The position numbers were made by a program, and so were the translations under genes. A DNA stretch of 64,000 bases, from positions 1 to 64,000 of the forward strand of contig CAVZIL010000001.1 in the NCBI GenBank assembly GCA_963775505.1. Direction: 5' to 3'. Under the pieces are notes generated by a model, which was not told the origin of the DNA, did no database searches, and was given only the letters and a program-made list of their open reading frames with translations. Each line of letters begins with the position of its first letter. Position 1 is the first letter of the stretch. Source of the DNA: JAIBJN01 sp963775505 (GTDB taxonomy: Bacteria > Actinomycetota > Thermoleophilia > Gaiellales > Gaiellaceae). Shown in pieces: positions 1 through 9,357 of the stretch.

Positions 1-348
1 GGGTTCGACCGCGTCCTCGACGCGTTCCGCGAGGCGGCCGAGGGCAAGACCGGCGACGAGGCCATGCTCGCGATGGGGAAGGCATACGACCAGCTCCTCG
101 CCGACCGCGAGCGGCTGCTCGGGCAGATGCAGATGTACGCCGCGTGCTCCGACCCGGAGATCCGCGACGCGACGCGCGCCGGCTTCGCCGGGCTCTTCCG
201 CTACGTCGAGCAGGTGAGCGGCAAGTCGACGCTCGAGATCCGGGACTTCTTCGCCATGGGGATGCTCATGAACGTCGCCGCGGCCATGGACCTCCCCCAG
301 ATCTGCGGCGAGGACGACACCTGGGCCAAGGAGCTCCGCTCGGCCTGA
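1..348 (+). CDS. TetR-type regulator, C-terminal part (5' end outside window)
   Basis: The frame is open from base 1 and ends at TGA 346-348, so about 115 residues of a longer protein are seen. There is no DNA-binding domain in view. The remaining sequence is all-helical, with a stretch like the ligand-binding domain of TetR regulators (QMQMYAACSDPEIRD, then FRYVEQVSG and FFAMGMLMNVAAAMDL). It lies 66 bp upstream of a DHA2-family MFS exporter on the same strand, the classic arrangement of a TetR repressor next to the efflux pump it controls. The TetR assignment rests on this fold-like pattern plus context; the ligand is unknown. Confidence 0.6.
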   Translation, partial: GFDRVLDAFREAAEGKTGDEAMLAMGKAYDQLLADRERLLGQMQMYAACSDPEIRDATRAGFAGLFRYVEQVSGKSTLEIRDFFAMGMLMNVAAAMDLPQICGEDDTWAKELRSA

Positions 349-403
349 AGGAAGAAGCGCCTCTCTTTTTTCGCGTCTAAGTAAGTGACTACTCAATACC
401 AGG

Positions 404-409
404 AAGGAG
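404..409 (+). promoter_or_regulatory. Shine-Dalgarno AAGGAG fixing the MFS start at 415
   Basis: AAGGAG lies 5 nt before ATG 415, giving the exporter a strong ribosome binding site and favouring this start over the in-frame GTG at 385. Confidence 0.7.
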
Positions 410-414
410 CCGAG

Positions 415-1828
415 ATGCCCAGGACGACCACCATCTGGACGTTCGTGATCACGTCGGTCGCGCTCTTCATGGCGACGCTCGACAACCTCGTGGTCACCAC
501 CTCCCTGCCGGTGATCCGGGCGGATCTCGGCGCCTCGATCGAGGATCTGGAGTGGACCGTCAACGCGTACACGCTCTGCTTCGCGGTCTTCCTCCTCACA
601 GGAGCCGCGCTCGGCGACCGCTTCGGCCGCCGGCGGATGTTCGTGATCGGGCTCGGCATCTTCACGGCGGCGTCCGTGGCCGCCGCGCTCGCGCCCTCGG
701 TGGAGGCGCTGATCGTCGCGCGCGCCGTGCAGGGCCTCGGCGGCGCGATCGTGACGCCGCTGACGCTGACCATCCTCAGCGCGGCCGTCTCGCCGGAGAG
801 GCGGGGCGTCGCCCTCGGCGCCTGGGGCGGCATCGGCGGACTCGCCGTGGCGAGCGGCCCGCTCGTGGGCGGCGCCGTCGTCGAGGGCATCTCCTGGCAG
901 TGGATCTTCTGGCTCAACGTGCCGATCGGGCTCGTCCTGATCCCCCTCGCGTACCTCCGGCTGAAGGAGACGTACGGACCCGCGACCAGGCTCGACCTTC
1001 CCGGCCTCGCGCTGGTGAGCACCGGGCTCTTCGGGATCGTCTGGGGCGTCGTGCGTGGGAACGCGGTCGGCTGGTCGAGCCCCGAGATCGTGGGCTCGCT
1101 GGTCGTCGGCTCGCTGCTGACCCTGGCGTTCGTCCTCTGGGAGCTGCGCGTCGCCGGCGCCGATGCTGCCGCTGCGCTTCTTCCGCAGCCGGGCGTTCTC
1201 GGCCGCAAACGTGGCCTCGCTCTTCATGTTCTTCGGGATGTTCGGCTCGATCTTCCTGCTGGCGCAGTTCCTGCAGACCGTGCAGGGCTACAGCCCGCTG
1301 GACGCCGGGCTCCGGATCCTCCCGTGGACGGCGATGCCGATCTTCATCGCGCCGATCGCGGGCGCCCTGTCCGATCGGATCGGCGGGCGGCCGCTGATGG
1401 CCACCGGGCTCGCGCTCCAGGCGATCGGGCTCGGCTGGCTCGCTGCGGTCTCGACGCCGACGGTGCCGTACGCGCAGCTCGTCCCCGCGTTCGTGATCTC
1501 CGGGATCGGGATGGCGCTCTTCTTCGCCCCGGTGGCGAACGTCGTCCTCTCCGCGGTGCGCCCGCGCGAGGAGGGCCAGGCCTCCGGCGCCAACAACGCC
1601 ATCCGCGAGCTGGGCGGAGTCTTCGGAGTGGCCGTCCTCGCCTCGGTCTTCTCGAGCTACGGCGGCTACGAGTCGGGCGAGGCCTTCGTGGACGGGCTCG
1701 TGCCGGCGATCTGGATCGGCGCGGTCGTAGTCGGGCTCGGCGCGGTCGCGGCGCTCTTCATCCCGCGCAAGCGGCGCCCGGCCGAGGCTCCGGCGGTCGA
1801 GCCCGAGCTCCTCGCCGAAGCGGCCTGA
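415..1828 (+). CDS. DHA2-family MFS drug exporter (one frame change near 1160)
   Basis: A proton-driven efflux permease of the 14-helix DHA2 type (EmrB/QacA-like). The N-terminal half has helix 1 FMATLDNLVVTTSLPVI, the loop 2-3 motif GDRFGRRRMF and motif C-like glycines in GPLVGGAVVEGISWQW. The reading frame then changes near 1160: residues LPLRFFRSRAF and the whole C-terminal half, including a second GALSDRIGGRP loop, continue in the +1-shifted frame to TGA 1826-1828. Joined, the protein is about 470 residues, normal for the family. The break is more likely a sequencing indel than a dead gene because both halves are intact. Substrate unknown; probably regulated by the TetR protein upstream. 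Confidence 0.85.
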
Positions 1829-1855
1829 GGACAACGCACTTTCTCGAGAGGTCGC

Positions 1856-2341
1856 CTAGAGGGAGATCAGAGCCAGCAGGAAGAGGGCGAACGCCGACCA
1901 GGTCGTCGCGAGCTGGAGCCAGTTGATCGTGAAGTACGTTCTCCGGCCCGCCTCCCAGTCCGCCGGCAGAGCCTCGGGGTCCCAGGCCAAGATCACGCCG
2001 TAGGTCGGGGTCTTCCACACGTTCGAGACGATGATCACACCGACGAACACGATGCCGAGGCCGATCGCGGTGAGCACGAACGAGGTGGAGCCGGGATCGT
2101 CCCAGAGGAGCACGAGCGCGACGATCGGCCCGAGGAACATGCCGAGCGACCAGGCAAGGTTGAACGCCTTTCCCCAGGAATGCCCCGCGTAGCGAAGGAA
2201 CACTTCCATGAAGTTCCGGAATTCCCGGCCCTCCATCGCTGCTTGCATCGGGCGAATGACTGCGCACAGCCCTCCCAGAAAGCCTGCCGCGAGCCCCGAG
2301 AAGAAAGCGGACGCTGCGAGTGCCCATTCCTCGGCCGTCAT
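1856..2341 (-). CDS. DUF1772 (anthrone oxygenase-like) membrane protein
   Basis: A 161-residue protein with four predicted membrane helices. It resembles DUF1772 proteins, small membrane proteins related to anthrone oxygenases: an early glycine-rich helix (GLAAGFLGGLCAVIRPMQ), a central FMEVFLRYAGHSW region and a C-terminal RRTYFTINWLQLATTWSAF, in which the Asn-x-x-Arg-like end motif is only partly kept. ATG 2341 is preceded by a G-rich ribosome-binding stretch; an upstream in-frame ATG at 2371 is possible. It converges on the MFS gene with a 27-bp gap that shows no clear hairpin. No enzymatic function can be claimed. Confidence 0.65.
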   Translation of the reverse strand: MTAEEWALAASAFFSGLAAGFLGGLCAVIRPMQAAMEGREFRNFMEVFLRYAGHSWGKAFNLAWSLGMFLGPIVALVLLWDDPGSTSFVLTAIGLGIVFVGVIIVSNVWKTPTYGVILAWDPEALPADWEAGRRTYFTINWLQLATTWSAFALFLLALISL

Positions 2342-2413
2342 GCCAACCCCCTGTTCGCCGACGGACCTCATCCTAAGCCCGCCTGTCCGGATCCCGTGCC
2401 GCGGCTACGCGCG

Positions 2414-3478
<1,065 letters not shown>

Positions 3479-3518
3479 GCCCTTCGTATCGGCGGGCGCA
3501 AGGGGGCGCTTGAGGGCG

Positions 3519-4071
3519 CTAGACGATCCGCACGGCGATGCCCGGGTAGTCGCGCACGAGCCCGTCGTCGTCGTAGACGAGAACGGCCTCGAAGCCTGAG
3601 GCCGGCGAGAAGTACTCGTACCGACGGGCGTCGAGCCGCTTGTAGCGCTGCTCCAGGCGCTCGACGCGCAGGTCCGCCCGCACGTACACGGCGGGCGCGT
3701 CGGCCGTGTCGCCGGGCTCGAGCCCGAGGCGGCGGACCGGGAAGGCGTTCGTGCACGCGGAGACCTCGAGGTCGACGTCGAGACAGCCCTCGAGGCGCGG
3801 CGCGGCCGACCCGTCGACGAGCCAGCTCCCGGCTCCGTCTCCGTCGAGCCTGACCTCGCGGCCGCCGAGGGCAGAGACGTGAGCCCCGCGGGTGGCCCAC
3901 GCCGCGTCGAGCTCGAGCTCGTAGCGAACGCCCCACGCCACGCCGTCCTCGACTCCCGTCGAGGATCCCTCCAACCGGTAGCCGCCGGTCCTCGGGTCGC
4001 AGGAGGACCGTCTCGAAGCCCTCGTGGACGCCGGCGAGGCGCCAGGCGGCGATGGCGGGAAGCTCGATCAT
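3519..4071 (-). CDS. Putative glycolipid-binding family protein (one frame change near 3980)
   Basis: Resembles the glycolipid-binding family (PF06475, COG3554), single-domain proteins of about 185 residues. The N-terminus (WRLAGVHEGFETVLL) is read from ATG 4071; the frame shifts near 3980 and continues as YRLEGSSTGVEDGVAWGVRY, LDAAWATRGAHV, then CLDVDLEVSACTNAFPVRRL and YEYFSPASGFEAVLVYDDDGLV to the stop. Both pieces match the family in order, so this is one gene with an indel. ATG 4071 overlaps the TGA of the upstream glycosyltransferase (ATGA), indicating translational coupling. The biochemical role of the family is poorly known; here it sits among lipid-linked glycan enzymes. Confidence 0.7.
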
Positions 4072-5066
4072 CGCAGCGCGTCCTCGTAGGCCCCGATCGT
4101 CCGGTCGAGCACGCGGTCCCAGCCGCAGAGGTCGGCGATCCGCTCCCGCCCGGCGCGGCCCAGGCGGCGGCGAAGCTCGGCGTCGACGAGGAGGCGGTCG
4201 ATCGCCGCCCGCAGCGCCGCGGCGTCGCGCGGCGGGACGAGCAGGCCGGTCTCCCCGTCCCGGACCATGTCCGGGAGGCCGCCGACGGCGCTCGCCACCA
4301 CGGGGCGCCCGTGTGCCATCGCCTCGGCGCAGACGACCGGGAGGCCGTCGCGCCGCGAGGGGCAGACGACTACCGACGCGCGCTCCATCAGCGCGTACAG
4401 CTCCTGGCGAGGAAGCATCCCCTGCGCCTGCGGGAACAGCGAGCGAAGCGGGCCGTCCCCGGCGACGACGAGGTCGAGCCCGTCGGCCGCCGCCGCCAGC
4501 TCCTCGACGCCCTTCTCCTCGGAGAGGCGGCCCGCGTAGAGCACCTCCGGCGGGTCGGTCGGCTCGCCCGGCTCCGGGGGGAGGTCGAGGCCGGTCGGGA
4601 TCACGCGCACGTCGCGGGCACCGAGTCTGCGCGCCTGCTGGGCAAACGCCTCGGCCACGGGAAGCGCGACGCGGACGCGGCGGAGCACCCAGCCGGCCGG
4701 GCGGGGGGCGCGGCGCGCGAGCTCCATGTCTGTGCCGGGAAGCGTGACGACGACCGGTTTTCCCGCCGCGAAGGCGACGGCGGCGTTCGGGAGCCAGAAG
4801 GCGTGGACGAGGTCGGCGTCACGGGCAGCGCGGCGCACGGCCCACGCCATCGAGCCGAGCATGGGCGGGAGCACCCACGGACGCCGGCGAACGTTCGCCG
4901 TCATGCCCGCCCCGTAGGCGAGGCCGTAGTCGCGGAAGTCTCCCGGCGCGACCACATCGACCTCGACCCCCCGGCCGCGCAGCCGCTCGGCGAGCTCGGC
5001 TGCGAACCTGCCCGCGAAGTCGTCCTCCCCGCGCGGATAGGACGTCGTCAGGAAGACGACCTTCAC
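4068..5066 (-). CDS. Family 4 glycosyltransferase (GT-B fold)
   Basis: A 332-residue retaining glycosyltransferase. The N-terminal half begins VVFLTTSYPRGEDDFAGRF, typical of GT4 acceptor domains. The C-terminal half carries the donor site: VLYAGRLSEEKGVEEL, VVAGDGPLRS and the EX7E-type region SRRDGLPVVCAEAMAHGRPVVAS followed by GETGLLVPP. The start is GTG 5064-5066, which overlaps the stop of the upstream gene as GTGA; the frame is open further upstream, but only as the antisense of that gene. It ends as ATGA with the glycolipid-binding gene. Donor and acceptor cannot be read from sequence. Confidence 0.88.
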   Translation of the reverse strand: MKVVFLTTSYPRGEDDFAGRFAAELAERLRGRGVEVDVVAPGDFRDYGLAYGAGMTANVRRRPWVLPPMLGSMAWAVRRAARDADLVHAFWLPNAAVAFAAGKPVVVTLPGTDMELARRAPRPAGWVLRRVRVALPVAEAFAQQARRLGARDVRVIPTGLDLPPEPGEPTDPPEVLYAGRLSEEKGVEELAAAADGLDLVVAGDGPLRSLFPQAQGMLPRQELYALMERASVVVCPSRRDGLPVVCAEAMAHGRPVVASAVGGLPDMVRDGETGLLVPPRDAAALRAAIDRLLVDAELRRRLGRAGRERIADLCGWDRVLDRTIGAYEDALR

Positions 5067-6031
5067 CGGCCGACCGGGGCCGCGGGCCGCAGGCTCTTCC
5101 AGAGGAGGATGAACGCACCCGGCAGCGAGGTCGCGATGGAGATCGCGAAGTAGAGGAAGCCGGCGGCGAAGGCGACGTCCTGGGGGACGTCGAACCGGCT
5201 CAGGAAGAGCACGAAGAACGCCTCCCGGACGCCCAGCCCGTTCAGGGTAAACGGGATCATCTGCACGAGGAAGAGGAGCGGCCCGAGGATGACGTAGACG
5301 ACCGGCGAGACGTCGGCGCCGACCGCCTCGCCGCAGAGCCAGATGCCGATCACGCGCATCACCTGGGCGACGACGGTCACGCCGAGCACCGCGGCCATCA
5401 CGCCGGGCGCGCTGCGGTACTCGTGCATCCCCCAGTAGAGGCTCTGGAGGGGCTTCTCCAGCCTGATCCTCCGCCCGAGCGGGAAGAGGCGGCGCTCGAG
5501 CGCGAGCCCGAGCCGGCGCGAGAAGAGCAGGAGCCCGAGGACGACCATGAGCGCGACGAAGACGATTTCGAGGACGATCAGGAAGCCGACGTCGTCGTAA
5601 CGGCCGACGGCAACCGCGATGCCGGCGGCGAGCAGGATCAGCGTCCCGGCCGAGCCGAGCGTGCGCTCCATGAAGACCGAGGCCGCGGCGGTGGCCTTGG
5701 CGTCGGGGCGCCGCCGTGCGTGCTCGATGATCCGGACGGCGTCGCCACCCACGGCGGTCGGGAGAACCTGTCCGGCCGCGTAGCTCACGAAGTACATGCC
5801 GAGGAGCCAGGAGAAGGGCTCGTGCACGCCCCTTGCCGCGAGCAGGGCGTACCAGCGCCAGGTCATGAGCCACGTCGTGGCGATGAGGATGAGGAACGCG
5901 GCGAGCACGTAGCCCCAGCGGCTGTCGCGGATGATCTCCGCCGTCTGCTCCAGGTCGATCTGCCAGAGCAGGAGCGAGATGATCCCCCCGCTGACGAGGA
6001 TCTGGACGGTGAGCTTCAAGTGCCGGTTCAT
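5063..6031 (-). CDS. YbhN/LPG-synthase-like flippase-type integral membrane protein
   Basis: A 322-residue protein with about eight membrane helices of the lysylphosphatidylglycerol synthase transmembrane family (UPF0104/YbhN, PF03706). Family signatures are the early TTWLMTWRWYALLAARG and YFVSYAAGQVLPTAVGGDAVRI stretch and the late PFTLNGLGVREAFFVL. Family members are thought to move or recognise lipids; the aminoacyl-transferase domain of MprF is absent. It sits between the DegT aminotransferase and the GT4 with GTGA coupling to the latter, which suggests a role with the same lipid-linked intermediate. A paralogue lies at 42688-43791. Confidence 0.82.
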   Translation of the reverse strand: MNRHLKLTVQILVSGGIISLLLWQIDLEQTAEIIRDSRWGYVLAAFLILIATTWLMTWRWYALLAARGVHEPFSWLLGMYFVSYAAGQVLPTAVGGDAVRIIEHARRRPDAKATAAASVFMERTLGSAGTLILLAAGIAVAVGRYDDVGFLIVLEIVFVALMVVLGLLLFSRRLGLALERRLFPLGRRIRLEKPLQSLYWGMHEYRSAPGVMAAVLGVTVVAQVMRVIGIWLCGEAVGADVSPVVYVILGPLLFLVQMIPFTLNGLGVREAFFVLFLSRFDVPQDVAFAAGFLYFAISIATSLPGAFILLWKSLRPAAPVGR

Positions 6032-6038
6032 GCCCCGC

Positions 6039-7172
6039 CTAGCGGGTAAAGCGGGCGTGGACGCGCCGTAGCGCGTCGATCGCGTCCTCGACGTCCGCGT
6101 CGGAGTGCGCCGGCGAGAGCGGGAGCGAGAGCACCTGGTCGCCGGCGCGCTCGGCCACCGGCAGCGGCGGCTGGTCGGGGAACCGCTGGCGGTAGTACGT
6201 GAGCCGGTGGACGGGGAGGAAGTGGATGCTCGTCCCGATGTTCTCCTCGCGGAGCGCGCGCTGGTAGGCATCGCGGTCCGCGCCCGCGCCCTCGGCGTCG
6301 ATCCTGACGACGTAGAGATGGAGCGCGTGGCGGTCGCGCGGGTCGCGGGCGAGCGGGTCGACCCCCGGCAGGTCGGCCATCGCGGCGTCGTAGGCGGCCA
6401 CGTGCCGGCGGCGGATCTCGGCGTGCTCCTCGACCTTGTCGAGCTGGCAGAGCGCGATCGCGGCGAGGACGTCGGAGAGGTTCGCCTTGAACCCGGCCAC
6501 CGTGACGTCGTAGAGCGAGCCCTCGCCGCGGCGCATGAGCCGCAGGTTGCGGAGGGCGGCGGCGACCTCGTCGTCGTCGGTCGTCACCATCCCGCCCTCG
6601 CCGGCAGCGACGTTCTTCGTCGCGTAGAGCGAGAAGCAGGTGGCGAGCGAGATCGCCCCGACCTTGCGGCCGCGGTAGACCGACTCGGTGGCGTGCGCGG
6701 CGTCCTCGATCACGGGAAGGCCGAGCGTGAGGAGCGGGTCGACGTCGGCGGGCTGGCCGGCGAGGTGAATGGGCAGGATCGCCTTCGTCAGCCCGGTGAC
6801 GGCGGCCGCGGCAGCCTCGGGGTCGATGTTGAGGTCGCCCTCCCGCACGTCCACGAACACCGGGCGGGCGCCGCAGTGAACGATGACGTTCCCGGTCGCC
6901 GGCCACGTGATCGGGCTCGTGATCACCTCGTCGCCCGGGCCGACGCCCGCCGCCAGCAGCGAGAGATGCATGGCCGCGGTCCCGGACGCGAGGGCGACGC
7001 CGTGCTTCGCGCCCACGTACTCGGCGAAGCGGCGCTCGAGCTCCTCCGAGCGGGGGCCGCTCGTCAGCCAGCCGCTCCGCAGCGTCTCCGCGACGGCCTC
7101 GATCTCCTCCTCGCCGATCGCAGGCGGCTGGAAGGACAGGAACGTGCTGCGCCTAGACGAGAGCCTCTGCAT
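6039..7172 (-). CDS. DegT/DnrJ/EryC1/StrS-family PLP sugar aminotransferase
   Basis: A 377-residue sugar aminotransferase, fold type I. The internal-aldimine lysine is in FSLYATKNVAAGEGGM, near residue 185, and the phosphate-binding region is SGTAAMHLSLLAAGVGPGDEV. The C-terminal substrate segment is NIGTSIHFLPVHRLTYY. Such enzymes transfer an amino group from glutamate to a keto group of an NDP-4-keto-6-deoxy sugar (ArnB/DesI-like) or a 3-keto sugar. The 4,6-dehydratase-like gene three positions upstream in the operon would supply the keto sugar. It overlaps the preceding ATP-grasp gene by 20 bp. The position aminated is not determinable here. Confidence 0.9.
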   Translation of the reverse strand: MQRLSSRRSTFLSFQPPAIGEEEIEAVAETLRSGWLTSGPRSEELERRFAEYVGAKHGVALASGTAAMHLSLLAAGVGPGDEVITSPITWPATGNVIVHCGARPVFVDVREGDLNIDPEAAAAAVTGLTKAILPIHLAGQPADVDPLLTLGLPVIEDAAHATESVYRGRKVGAISLATCFSLYATKNVAAGEGGMVTTDDDEVAAALRNLRLMRRGEGSLYDVTVAGFKANLSDVLAAIALCQLDKVEEHAEIRRRHVAAYDAAMADLPGVDPLARDPRDRHALHLYVVRIDAEGAGADRDAYQRALREENIGTSIHFLPVHRLTYYRQRFPDQPPLPVAERAGDQVLSLPLSPAHSDADVEDAIDALRRVHARFTR

Positions 7173-8364
7173 CGGCGGTCCTGAAGCGGATGAGCCCGGC
7201 GGCGCGGTCGGCGCGGGCGAGCGCCTCGTCGCGGCTCTCGCCACGGGCAAGCACGTACCCGGCCCGGTCGCTCCCGTGCCGGAAGGGCCCGAACTCCCAT
7301 CCGGGCGAGCGGTAGACGCGGGCGTCGAGCACACCCTCGACGGCGAGAGCGTCCTCGACCCCGTCCACGTCCTGGAGCACGCCTTCGGGGGGAACGAGGA
7401 AGCGAACGACCGCACCGCCGCTCGGCTTCGGCTCCGGCACCTCGAGCTCCTCGCCGAGCGCGGCGGCGAGGGCGAGGCCGTTGAGGTCGACCCCGAGCGC
7501 GACGCGGCAGAGCTCGGCGTCATGGCCGCCGCCGAGGCGGGCCGCGAGCTCCATCACGCGCGGTCCCTCGGGGCCGAGCACGATCTGCGTGTAGGTGGGG
7601 CCGTCCGTCACACCCAGAGCATCGGCCGCGAGCCGCGCTGCCTCGACCGCTTCCTCGACGGGATGCGCGCTCGGCCAGACGTGAGCGAGGGCCACGCCGA
7701 ACGCCTCGCCGCCCGCGGTCAGCCGGTCGGTGACCGTCAGCGGATGGAAGACGCCGCCTACGGAGAACGCGTTCACCGTCACCTCGGGGCCGGGCACCAG
7801 CTCCTCGACGAGCGCCAGGCCGTTCCGCGAAGCCTCCACCGCGGCTGCGATCGCGGAGCCGAGACCGGCGTCGTCCTCGACGACCGTGAGCCCCTTCTGG
7901 CCCTGGCGATCGACCGGCTTGACGACGGCCGGCAGCGGGACCCCGCCGCTCGTCGCAGTGGTGGCCTCCCAGCGCGGCTGCGGCACGCCGAGCTCGTCGA
8001 GCCGCTTCCGCTGGCGGTGCTTGAGCACCGTGAGCGCCGCGACGTCCGGGTCGAGTGGGTGCGCGAGGCCCGCGTGGGCGGCGACGCGGGCGGCGATCGC
8101 CACCGGCCAGTCGATCCCGGGCGCGATGATCCCGTCCACCTGCTCGGCGCGCGCGAGCTGGCTGATCGCGGCCTCGTCCTCGACCGAGACCACCGCGCGG
8201 CGGTCGACGTGCTCGAAGCCGACGGCCGTGGGATCGCGGTCGCACGCGACGACGTAGAGCCCGCGCTCCCGGGCGGCCCGGTGCAGCCCGAGCTGAGCCG
8301 GGCCGGCGCCGAGGACTAGGAGGCGCTTCCGCTCGTCTGCTTCGCTCGCTGAGCTGGTTCCCAC
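7153..8364 (-). CDS. ATP-grasp ligase, carbamoyl-phosphate-synthase-like
   Basis: A 403-residue ATP-grasp enzyme. An N-terminal Rossmann-like preATP-grasp region (LLVLGAGPAQLGLHRAA) precedes the ATP-binding core: PAVVKPVDRQGQKGL, LVEELVPGPEVTVNAF and the metal-binding VMELAARLGGGHDAE. The family joins a carboxylate to an amine or thiol through an acyl-phosphate. Placed between a sugar 4,6-dehydratase-like gene and a sugar aminotransferase, a plausible job is acylating the new amino sugar with an amino acid or another acid. Several in-frame starts overlap the previous gene; ATG 8364 overlaps its stop by 49 bp, so an internal start is possible. Confidence 0.82.
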   Translation of the reverse strand: MGTSSASEADERKRLLVLGAGPAQLGLHRAARERGLYVVACDRDPTAVGFEHVDRRAVVSVEDEAAISQLARAEQVDGIIAPGIDWPVAIAARVAAHAGLAHPLDPDVAALTVLKHRQRKRLDELGVPQPRWEATTATSGGVPLPAVVKPVDRQGQKGLTVVEDDAGLGSAIAAAVEASRNGLALVEELVPGPEVTVNAFSVGGVFHPLTVTDRLTAGGEAFGVALAHVWPSAHPVEEAVEAARLAADALGVTDGPTYTQIVLGPEGPRVMELAARLGGGHDAELCRVALGVDLNGLALAAALGEELEVPEPKPSGGAVVRFLVPPEGVLQDVDGVEDALAVEGVLDARVYRSPGWEFGPFRHGSDRAGYVLARGESRDEALARADRAAGLIRFRTADAEALV

Positions 8365-9317
8365 CAGTGACGATTCTGCTCGTACCAGGCGATGGTGCGC
8401 TCGAGCCCGGCCTCGAACGACGTCCGGGCGCGCCAGCCGAGCACGCGCTCGGCCTTCTCCGTCGAGCCGACGTGCCGGTCGACCTGGCCGGGCCGCTCGG
8501 TCACGTGCGCTTTCAAGCTCGCCGGCTTCCCGAGCTGCTCGAGGACGAGGTCGGCGATCCGCTCCACCGAGATGTCGACCCCCGTGGCCACGTTGAGGAC
8601 CTCCCCGGCGACGTCCGAGACGTCGGCGCAGAGAACCGCGTCGATGGCCTCGGCGTGGTCCTCGACGTAGAGCCAGTCGCGCGATGCGTGGCCGTCGCCG
8701 TGGACCGTGAGCGGCCGGTCGGTCAGCGCCTGGGTGATGAAGCGCGGGACGACCTTCTCGGGGTGCTGGTACGCGCCGTAGTTGTTGAACGGGCGGACGA
8801 TCACGATCGGGAGCCCGTAGGTGACGTGGTACGCGTACGCGAGCCGGTCCGCGCCCGCCTTGGTCGCCGCGTAGGGGCTGCGGGGGTTGAGGGGGTGCTC
8901 CTCGTCCATGGGCTCCCGCTCCGCCGTCCCGTACACCTCGCTCGACGAGATGAGGATGAAGCGCTCGACCGGGTACTCCCGGATCGCGTCGAGGAGGATC
9001 TGCGTGCCCTCGACGTTCGTCGTCACGAACTCGCGCGCGCCCTCGAGGATCGACTTCTCGACGTGAGACTCGGCAGCCGCGTTCACGATCACGTCGACCT
9101 CGCGCACGATCTCGCCCACGAGCGCCCGGTCGCGGATGTCCCCGTGCACGAACGAGAGCCGTTCGTGCCCAAGCACGTCCGAGAGATTGTCGACGTTGCC
9201 GGCGTACGTGAGCGCGTCGAGGGAGACGACGTCGTGGGGTGTCGCCGTCAGCAGGTGGCGAATGAAGTTCGACGAGATGAACCCCGCGCCGCCGGTCACG
9301 AGGATGCGCTTGCGCAC
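8316..9317 (-). CDS. NAD-dependent NDP-sugar 4,6-dehydratase-like enzyme (RmlB-type)
   Basis: A 333-residue extended short-chain dehydrogenase. It has the NAD motif TGGAGFISSNF (residues 8-18), the catalytic YAATK (about 148-152) and strongly RmlB-like C-terminal features: RPFNNYGAYQHPEKVVPRF, RDWLYVEDHAEAID and the end motif WYEQNRHWW. In true dTDP-glucose 4,6-dehydratases the active site reads Thr-Asp-Glu; here the stretch is ISSSEVYG, so the acid Asp is Ser while Glu is kept. It may therefore be a dehydratase variant or a UXS/epimerase-type enzyme. First gene of the operon, with a leaderless TACAAT promoter at GTG 9317. Confidence 0.82.
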   Translation of the reverse strand: MRKRILVTGGAGFISSNFIRHLLTATPHDVVSLDALTYAGNVDNLSDVLGHERLSFVHGDIRDRALVGEIVREVDVIVNAAAESHVEKSILEGAREFVTTNVEGTQILLDAIREYPVERFILISSSEVYGTAEREPMDEEHPLNPRSPYAATKAGADRLAYAYHVTYGLPIVIVRPFNNYGAYQHPEKVVPRFITQALTDRPLTVHGDGHASRDWLYVEDHAEAIDAVLCADVSDVAGEVLNVATGVDISVERIADLVLEQLGKPASLKAHVTERPGQVDRHVGSTEKAERVLGWRARTSFEAGLERTIAWYEQNRHWWEPAQRAKQTSGSAS

Positions 9318-9325
9318 GGGCGCCG

Positions 9326-9331
9326 ATTGTA
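9326..9331 (-). promoter_or_regulatory. -10 box TACAAT, leaderless promoter of the 9317-2414 operon
   Basis: On the minus strand TACAAT is followed by 8 nt and then GTG 9317. Transcription would begin at or beside the start codon, so the operon is probably leaderless. Confidence 0.65.
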
Positions 9332-9357
9332 CCGACGCGCCGTTCGCGACTCGTGTC

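Noticed and set aside
366..400. A TetR operator in the 66-bp gap before the MFS gene
   Set aside because: The stretch TAAGTGACTACTCA is only weakly symmetrical and cannot be separated from chance.
3519..4071. Long open frames on both strands in almost every region
   Set aside because: In very GC-rich DNA stops are rare, so antisense and shifted frames stay open. They show arginine/proline-rich text without family motifs.
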